From NCBI GenBank assembly GCA_048267165.1, contig JBLWYD010000104.1, forward strand, positions 1 to 7,904: 7,904 bases of DNA. The letters run 5' to 3'. A program made the position numbers and the translations under genes. Origin of the DNA: PGYR01 sp048267165. Its GTDB lineage: Bacteria; Bacteroidota; Ignavibacteria; Kapaibacteriales; UBA2268. The notes beneath the pieces are model-generated. The model saw only the letters and a list, made by a program, of their open reading frames with translations, searched no databases and had not been told where the DNA came from. Within the stretch, counting starts at the first letter, position 1; each line of letters starts with the position of its first letter. Below, one piece after another: positions 1-5,743 of the stretch.

Positions 1-1098
1 GCCGTCAAAAACATCACCATTAACACCGTAGTCAAAAGACTCAAAAACCTTTACTCCCCAGCGATTAAATATTTGTACATGTAAGTCTCGAGCACAACTC
101 ATATTACCCGTATCTATAAAGAAAAAGTCGTTTAAACCATCGTTATTTGGAGTTACTGCATTATACACAGTAACGCCACAGGAAAGCACCTTTCCTTTAT
201 CTAATAAGCCAAAAGTATATACGCCGTATCCGCTAACTGCTGTAGTTACGGTTTGATTGTCCATATCTACAACGCCACCTTCATTCACCCACATATTAGT
301 TTCTTCATCCCAACGCACTATGGTTAAAGCCTCTTGTGAAGCTGCATTGATCATTGATTGTGGAGTGGTTTCTTCTCGCCAAGAAAGTGTTATTAGCATT
401 TCTTCATCTGCAGCAGACTCCTTGTTGATTGTCCAGTATTCTTGATTATCGATTTCCTCAATTACACCTGCTTTTAATTCATGGGAGTACATTGGGTTTG
501 AGTTTTGGAAGTAGTACTTCCCTTCAAAAAGTCCACTCGCATTAGCAGGAGCTGATATTCCAGCAAAACGATAATACCCACCATCCCCAATAGGATAGGT
601 AAACGCTTTATCGCCAAACTTACTTACAGGACCATCAATATGGCTATAATCGGAAGTATTGATATGGAAAGCATCGGTGTTGAAAGTAATTGCACCACCA
701 AAGTTATCGTTGTCTACAATGCCGTTGTATAAGTCTGCTTCTCCACTAATGTTTAGGTCCCCTGAAACTTCAAAAGGTACTCCGTTACTAGTATTGTTAA
801 AATAAACATCGTAGAGATAGCTTACTTTGGAGCCGCTAATAGATTGAATAGCATTTCCAATAAATCTGGTTAATCCCGTATTTTGATAGAAATCTACTTC
901 ACCATCATTATTGAAATGGCTATAGATAAATGCATCTCCATCGTTATAAAATGCTGCCGTTTCAAGATTGTTAAAACGCTCTACCGTTGAAAACTCTGTG
1001 CCTTCACTTACGTAAAGTACGCCCTCATTGCTAGTCTGCGCCATAGCGGTAAACGTAAAAAGCAGCAAAGCACTTATGTGTGTTAAAAATAGTTTCAT
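1..1098 (-). CDS. T9SS type B sorting-domain surface protein (3' end cut by window edge)
   Basis: The frame is open from the ATG at 1098 to the left edge: 366 codons and no stop, so it is partial at the C-terminus. Residues 1-20 form a signal peptide (MKL, a hydrophobic LLLFTF core, AMAQ cleavage region). Residues 25-300 are a beta-rich body with short motifs such as YSHFNNDG, SGEADLYNGIVDNDNFGG, TYPIGDGGYYRFAGI and EYWTINK. I associate these with a recurrent Flavobacteriia family that carries this type of C-terminus. From residue 307 comes the gliding-motility-associated C-terminal domain (CHU_C/TIGR04131 type), seen as NAVTPNNDGLNDFF and FNRWGVKVFES, with Cys307 and Cys335 as a likely disulfide. 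This domain directs export through the type IX system and surface attachment. Roughly 30-40 residues should be missing. The gene starts 2 bp after the stop of the giant upstream gene, so co-translation is likely. There is no Shine-Dalgarno match, only an A-rich leader, as is usual in Bacteroidota. The ligand is unknown. Confidence 0.92.
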   Translation of the reverse strand, partial: MKLFLTHISALLLFTFTAMAQTSNEGVLYVSEGTEFSTVERFNNLETAAFYNDGDAFIYSHFNNDGEVDFYQNTGLTRFIGNAIQSISGSKVSYLYDVYFNNTSNGVPFEVSGDLNISGEADLYNGIVDNDNFGGAITFNTDAFHINTSDYSHIDGPVSKFGDKAFTYPIGDGGYYRFAGISAPANASGLFEGKYYFQNSNPMYSHELKAGVIEEIDNQEYWTINKESAADEEMLITLSWREETTPQSMINAASQEALTIVRWDEETNMWVNEGGVVDMDNQTVTTAVSGYGVYTFGLLDKGKVLSCGVTVYNAVTPNNDGLNDFFFIDTGNMSCARDLHVQIFNRWGVKVFESFDYGVNGDVFDG

Positions 1099-1100
1099 TT

Positions 1101-4100
1101 TTAATTATTTTTCATTTTATGGTAAATGTGTGGGTTTGTAATAAGTAGTGATTGTCCTTTAAGTGGAACAAAAGTATGGTTGGGCTTATTTGGATCATAA
1201 TTAGAATCATTAGGATCTAAAGGAGTTGGGTCTATGGAGGTTTCAGGACTTAAACTTTCATCTAAAACATTATCTCCAGAAACTGATGCCAGATTATAAA
1301 CCCCTCTATTGTTAACATCATTCTGAATGATTAAATAATCGACTGTGTAAACCCATACTTCACTTATATTTAATATACCGTCGTTGTTCTGATCACCTGT
1401 AGGTAAGGTTGTTATTTCACCACCAAGCATTATATCTTCAACTTGAAGATTGTATATATCAATATCACCAGCGTTTTTTACAGTTAAGATATAAGTGATT
1501 GACTCACCTACTTGTGCTATACCGTCACCATTTTCATCATTAAAAACACCATCTTTTTCTAAAGTATACGTTTTACAAGGAATAATATTTCGTCCAGTTC
1601 CATAACCATCCATTAAAGTGGCTCCGACTATGTTTTGTGTAACAACAATTGTATTTATGGAGTCAGTATTCCATTGAATGCTATTGAAATAATTAATTGG
1701 TGAAATATTTTGTTTAAACTGTAATGGGTAAAGAATACCACCTGAAGTTTTACTTCCATACATACTAACCTCTCCTAATGGACTAATTTGAACTCTAATC
1801 AAAGGACGTTCGGTAGAACCTCTCATTTGCCATATACTTCCTTCAGTATCTGCTTCATATTGATCTCCATCTTCAAACTCTATGTTTATTCCCGGAGCTG
1901 GTGTACCGTTAGACTGGAATTCAATTTCATATTCGGCTAGCTTTACTCCATTTATCTCCATATTAAAGGAATTGTCCAATTCATAAATATCGAACTGAAA
2001 GCCACCATTTACCCCTGGCTGGGTTATTGTTTTTGTAACAGTGCCAGAACCACCATTTTCACTCCAAGAAAACGCCTCTCCACTAACCTCCTCTGTACAG
2101 ATTAGACTGTTAGTAGGAGGTAGGTCACATACTCGTTCCACTCCATAAAGATGTACCGGTGGAAAAACAGCAACTCCAACCAAGGTTTTAATTCCTACGC
2201 TTATCCTGTCGAAACTTTGACCTGGCGAAATATCCAAGGTCACCATCTCATTATTAGTCAATAAGTCGGCTACATTGATACCATTAATCAATCCATTTTG
2301 TGAACTCACACTATATACTTCATCATTTGCTAAGTAAGCTTTAATCTCCAGTCCACCCAAAATATCAGCATCTACTACTCCACCTTCAGTTTTGAATTGA
2401 ATTCTAGCAATATCATTTTCGCCAGATACAGAATTGAAGTAAATCCATTGTTTGGTAGAAGCTCCAACACCTAAAGTACCATTACTGATTTCAGAGTAAT
2501 TGGTGGTGTTTCCATTAATGGCATAAGACATATTGGTTACGCCTGCACCACCAAGGTCGTTTACACTTAAACTTAATCCTGAATGCTCATAAGACGTAGC
2601 AAAAGGTCCAAAGCACGGGTCAGTTACCCTATCTGTACACATACCATAAACATTCATCGTATTTGGTTGTGCTAGTAACCCTAACAAACTATTGGTGGCA
2701 TCTGTAATACGTACAGACTGAAAGTCAGAAGTAGGTGTTACAGCTATATAATATCTACCTGCAGCATCTTGAACCACACGAATCGCATCACCACCACCAG
2801 CAGAAGCAGCATTACTACTTGCTGTATGGATAATATTACTATTTGCATCTTTAACATCGACTCTAAAGAAATGATCTCCTAAAATTAGATTGTCTAATAA
2901 TCCTGAGACTACATTTCCAAGGCTTCCTCCTAATAGCCCATCTAAGATAGTTTCTTCAAAATCAATACGGATATAAGATGTAGTTCCAGCAGACATGGGT
3001 TGGTCGTATCCCATCTCTACATAGCCTTCATGTTTATTTCCTAGGCCGAAAAGAATCCCTGCGCCTGATTTTAAAGTGGCATAACTATCGAAATCATCGT
3101 CAAATAAATTCTGAACGTTATCTGCGTTATGTGCATCTACTAATGTAGTAGAACAAGAAGGCACTTCAAAAGGGAAAGGCGTTTTCGTCAATGGACAAGT
3201 ATCTCCATATCGCTCTACGCTATATAGACGTAAAGGTTCTGCTGCAACGTTTACGCTTGCTATAGATTCTGCACCTATTTCTACTCTGTCAAAAATTCCA
3301 TTGGGCTCATATTCTAATTCTACCATTCCGCCAGAACCGAATAGCGCAAGTAAATCTAAATTATTGATCAATCCACTTTCTAAAGTTTCATCATTTCCTA
3401 CTTGGGTAGCACCATTAAAGAATTTAATTCTATATCTACCTAAAACATCTAAGCTTAATGCAGAAGATGGTTCTAAGGCAATTTTTATTTTTACTTTATC
3501 ACCAACCTGTGATGGTTGACTAAAGTAAACTGTTTGATAAACGTGAGCTAATAAACCTGCTACGCCTAAATTAATTTCAGAATACTCTGATGAATTTTCG
3601 CTGATGGCTCTATAAGCATTCGTAACACCCACACTTGAGATATTACCAACATTTAAACCAAGTCCACCACCACGATACGAAGTGAAGTTTGCAGGGAAAC
3701 AAGGATTGGTTCCTATTTCGAAACAAGCATTGTAAACATCTAAAGAGGCTTTTTTACCTGTAGACAACAATGCTACTACGTGATTTGTAATACGAACACG
3801 GTTGTAATCTGCATTTGGTGTAATAGCTATATAGTAGCGTCCAATATTGTCTTGTACTAAAGTAACAGCACCGTTTGAAGTACCTTCGAAGGCATTAGAA
3901 CTGCTACGAGAAAGCACTGTATTCGTTCCATTTTTCGCCTCTACTTCAAAATACTGGTTACCTAACAATAAACTATTGGCTAAGTCGCCTACTAATTTTC
4001 CTAAACTACCACCTACCAATCTATCTAAAACATCTTCGTCGTAATTAATACGCACATAAGTGGTTTTATTAGCAGGAACAGCTTGGCCTAAGTCCATTTC

Positions 4101-5474
4101 TATAAAGCCAGCGGTTGGGCCACTCACTAATAAGTTTCCTGCATCGGCAAATAGGGTTGCATAAGATTCGTTGTTACCATCGACAGTTCTATGTGCAAAA
4201 TCTACATTATCAAAGTCTATTAATCCACTTGCACAAGATGCCGTTTCAAACGGATCGTCTGTAGCTGGTGGTAATGCCGCGATTAATGGGTTTGGACATC
4301 CTGCGATATCATCATAACGTTGTACGTCATAGATTTTAACGCCATTTCCTAATAAGTTTACGCCAACCGGAGAGTTTAACTTAATCGCAATACGATCAAA
4401 AGCCTTACCTGGAGCAAAAGTTAAAGTTACTGGGTCTCCGCTATCTAATAAAGTTAGTGCGTTTGTATTATTAAGTAAGCTACTCTGCAATGACCTTCTA
4501 CTTACAATGGTATTATCTTCGAAAAAGATAATTTCTATAGCTCCTAATAAATCGGTATTTACTAAACCTCCAGAACCTAAAGCAAGTTTGATGTTTGCTG
4601 TAGTAGTTTCTGCCGATACAGTTGGAAAGTAGAAATACTGTGAAAGCGTACTTGCTACATTTACATTTAAAACGGAAGAGGATTTTAGTCTTGAAAAACT
4701 ATTTTCATCATCATCTATAGCATTTCCAAGGTTTTGATCGTTTAAATCACCTACTTCCAATCCAATTCCACCACCACCATCAAAAGAAGTGGCAAATGGA
4801 CGGTCACAGTCATTGCCCGTATCTTCATAATAGAAAGCACTGTAAACGTCTAAAGTTTTTTCAACTCCCAAACCTAATAAGGAGCCTGTTTGATTTGTAA
4901 TACGAAGGCGATCGTAGTCGCTTGCCGGGCGGATAGCTAAGTAGTTGTTTCCATCTCCATCTTGCATCAACTTTACACGATCGGTTCCAAATCCTAAGGT
5001 GCTTGAACGAGATAATACTGAAGTACTACCCATTCGAGCATCGATAATAATTTCTTGATTTCCAACAAGTACCGCTCCTAGCACGTCCCCTAAAACATTT
5101 CCTAAACTACCACCAAGTAGCGCTCTAAAAAGGTTAAAATCTCCTTCCATACGCACATACGACCACGTATCTGCAGGAAGTGTGTTTTCAAACTTAAGTT
5201 CGATAACACCTTTATAAGTTCCTATACCTAAAGCCACTCCTGGAGAAGCTAATAATCTGGCGTAGTTATCGTCATCTACTAAGGCGTTGTTTGGGTTTTG
5301 TACGGTTGGTGTAGTTGAGAGTGGTTTATTCCCACTCGTATACGTCACTTCATTGGCTAAAATCTTTGACTGCGCCCAAGTTTGTGTCTGCGAGGCAAAA
5401 ATAAAAACCCCCACAAAGAGCATGAGCTTAGTTAAGAGCTTAGAATTATTAAATGTATAATTATTAAAGTTCAT
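1101..5474 (-). CDS. Giant exported modular surface protein with six paired ~170-aa modules and a DUF11-like domain
   Basis: I chose the ATG at 5474 (1457 codons). A TTG eight codons upstream (5498) keeps the frame open, but the ATG begins a clean signal peptide: MNFNNY, basic residues, hydrophobic LMLFVGVFIFA, cleavage near WAQ. Numbering from this ATG, three A-B module pairs follow: A at about 40-215, 412-584 and 773-945; B at about 224-387, 592-756 and 954-1115. Both module types carry an acidic/Asn motif with S/A-x-L near the start, and a Y/F-D-R-[LIV]-x-I motif before a final strand. A modules share a hydrophobic GGSLG segment. A further ~170-residue domain (1126-1300) is followed by a DUF11/DUF7507-like domain (about 1302-1438) with acidic loops NDENGDG and DQNNDG that could bind calcium. 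No catalytic motif is seen. A surface adhesin or matrix role is inferred. No type A or B sorting domain ends the protein; a tail of about 20 residues follows the last domain. The stop is 2 bp before the sorting-domain gene. Confidence 0.93.
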   Translation of the reverse strand: MNFNNYTFNNSKLLTKLMLFVGVFIFASQTQTWAQSKILANEVTYTSGNKPLSTTPTVQNPNNALVDDDNYARLLASPGVALGIGTYKGVIELKFENTLPADTWSYVRMEGDFNLFRALLGGSLGNVLGDVLGAVLVGNQEIIIDARMGSTSVLSRSSTLGFGTDRVKLMQDGDGNNYLAIRPASDYDRLRITNQTGSLLGLGVEKTLDVYSAFYYEDTGNDCDRPFATSFDGGGGIGLEVGDLNDQNLGNAIDDDENSFSRLKSSSVLNVNVASTLSQYFYFPTVSAETTTANIKLALGSGGLVNTDLLGAIEIIFFEDNTIVSRRSLQSSLLNNTNALTLLDSGDPVTLTFAPGKAFDRIAIKLNSPVGVNLLGNGVKIYDVQRYDDIAGCPNPLIAALPPATDDPFETASCASGLIDFDNVDFAHRTVDGNNESYATLFADAGNLLVSGPTAGFIEMDLGQAVPANKTTYVRINYDEDVLDRLVGGSLGKLVGDLANSLLLGNQYFEVEAKNGTNTVLSRSSSNAFEGTSNGAVTLVQDNIGRYYIAITPNADYNRVRITNHVVALLSTGKKASLDVYNACFEIGTNPCFPANFTSYRGGGLGLNVGNISSVGVTNAYRAISENSSEYSEINLGVAGLLAHVYQTVYFSQPSQVGDKVKIKIALEPSSALSLDVLGRYRIKFFNGATQVGNDETLESGLINNLDLLALFGSGGMVELEYEPNGIFDRVEIGAESIASVNVAAEPLRLYSVERYGDTCPLTKTPFPFEVPSCSTTLVDAHNADNVQNLFDDDFDSYATLKSGAGILFGLGNKHEGYVEMGYDQPMSAGTTSYIRIDFEETILDGLLGGSLGNVVSGLLDNLILGDHFFRVDVKDANSNIIHTASSNAASAGGGDAIRVVQDAAGRYYIAVTPTSDFQSVRITDATNSLLGLLAQPNTMNVYGMCTDRVTDPCFGPFATSYEHSGLSLSVNDLGGAGVTNMSYAINGNTTNYSEISNGTLGVGASTKQWIYFNSVSGENDIARIQFKTEGGVVDADILGGLEIKAYLANDEVYSVSSQNGLINGINVADLLTNNEMVTLDISPGQSFDRISVGIKTLVGVAVFPPVHLYGVERVCDLPPTNSLICTEEVSGEAFSWSENGGSGTVTKTITQPGVNGGFQFDIYELDNSFNMEINGVKLAEYEIEFQSNGTPAPGINIEFEDGDQYEADTEGSIWQMRGSTERPLIRVQISPLGEVSMYGSKTSGGILYPLQFKQNISPINYFNSIQWNTDSINTIVVTQNIVGATLMDGYGTGRNIIPCKTYTLEKDGVFNDENGDGIAQVGESITYILTVKNAGDIDIYNLQVEDIMLGGEITTLPTGDQNNDGILNISEVWVYTVDYLIIQNDVNNRGVYNLASVSGDNVLDESLSPETSIDPTPLDPNDSNYDPNKPNHTFVPLKGQSLLITNPHIYHKMKNN
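2130..5357 (-). repeat. Six diverged ~170-aa protein modules in A-B-A-B-A-B order
   Basis: This repeat is visible at protein level in the giant gene. A modules are coded at about 5357-4830, 4241-3723 and 3158-2640; B modules at about 4805-4314, 3701-3207 and 2615-2130. A copies share S-Y-[VI]-R-[MI], GGSLG, a hydrophobic stretch ending in L-x-G-[ND]-[QH], V-Q-D or M-Q-D, Y-[LY]-[IA]-A-[IV]-x-P and a D-[VY]-Y type end. B copies share F-x-S-[FY]-x-x-[GS]-[GI]-[LI]-x-L or a close variant, A-I-x-x-[DNS], [LV]-L-G-x-[IYL]-x-I, S-x-L-[IL]-N and F-D-R-[IV]. A and B also resemble each other in their first and last motifs, suggesting one ancestral domain that duplicated, then duplicated again as a pair. 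Confidence 0.85.
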
Positions 5475-5495
5475 ATTATTTTTTATAAGGTGTTG

Positions 5496-5509
5496 CAAGT
5501 TAAAACTTG
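5496..5509 (-). repeat. Short inverted repeat just before the giant gene's start
   Basis: CAAGTTAAAACTTG is a 6-bp inverted repeat with a 2-base centre (or a 5-bp stem with a 4-base loop), about 21 bases upstream of the ATG at 5474 and overlapping the alternative TTG start. It could be a weak leader stem or an operator. The rest of the 5475-5706 gap is AT-rich. It shows one further weak stem (accaa/ttggt, 5584-5600) and a 51-codon open frame (5638-5483) of doubtful meaning, and no RNA gene that I can recognise. Confidence 0.3.
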
Positions 5510-5696
5510 GTAGGTTTTCTTAGATAAAAAGAAATCATTTATTGCTGTGTATCTGTTACGGAAGATTTTAAAACAGTAGCAAAACCAAAGCACACTTGGT
5601 ATGTCTTTAAATTTTAGTGTTTGTTTTTTTAGCTTCATCCTATTTTATACACTTTTTTAAATGTTCCTACTTCTCAAATTACATCTAGATTAATCA

Positions 5697-5728
5697 CTAA
5701 GATATAATCCAGACACCTGATGCTTCAA
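5697..5728 (-). promoter_or_regulatory. Candidate Bacteroidota promoter for the giant gene, overlapping the terminator hairpin
   Basis: On the minus strand a TTG (5728-5726) is followed after 21 bases by TATCTTAG (5704-5697). This matches 7 of 8 positions of a TAnnTTTG-type -7 box, and the spacing fits the known TTG-N17-23-TAnnTTTG arrangement. If used, it would give a leader of roughly 215-220 bases. The -33 element would sit in the loop of the upstream terminator. This is the best match I found in the 269-bp gap, but one box is imperfect and such short motifs arise by chance in AT-rich DNA. Confidence 0.3.
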
Positions 5729-5738
5729 GTGTCTGGAT
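5707..5738 (-). terminator. Hairpin terminator after the VDNGDGT/collagen gene
   Basis: A perfect 10-bp inverted repeat (ATCCAGACAC / GTGTCTGGAT) encloses 12 bases. A C-A mismatch and 3 more pairs extend the stem to a 4-base loop. It lies 5 bp after the stop codon. On the transcribed strand it is followed by TTATATCTTAG, which is only moderately U-rich, so intrinsic termination is likely but may be leaky. Confidence 0.75.
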
Positions 5739-5743
5739 AATTA

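Noticed and set aside
257..445. Plus-strand 62-codon open frame
   Set aside because: It lies antisense inside the sorting-domain gene, which has a signal peptide and a recognised domain; its product is Ser/Ile-rich shadow sequence.
3301..4044. Two plus-strand open frames (3301-3519, 3847-4044)
   Set aside because: Both are antisense to conserved repeat modules of the giant gene, and their sequences only mirror that repeat.
5475..5498. TTG at 5498 as the start of the giant gene
   Set aside because: TTG starts are rare, and the ATG eight codons later begins a normal signal peptide without an unneeded extension.
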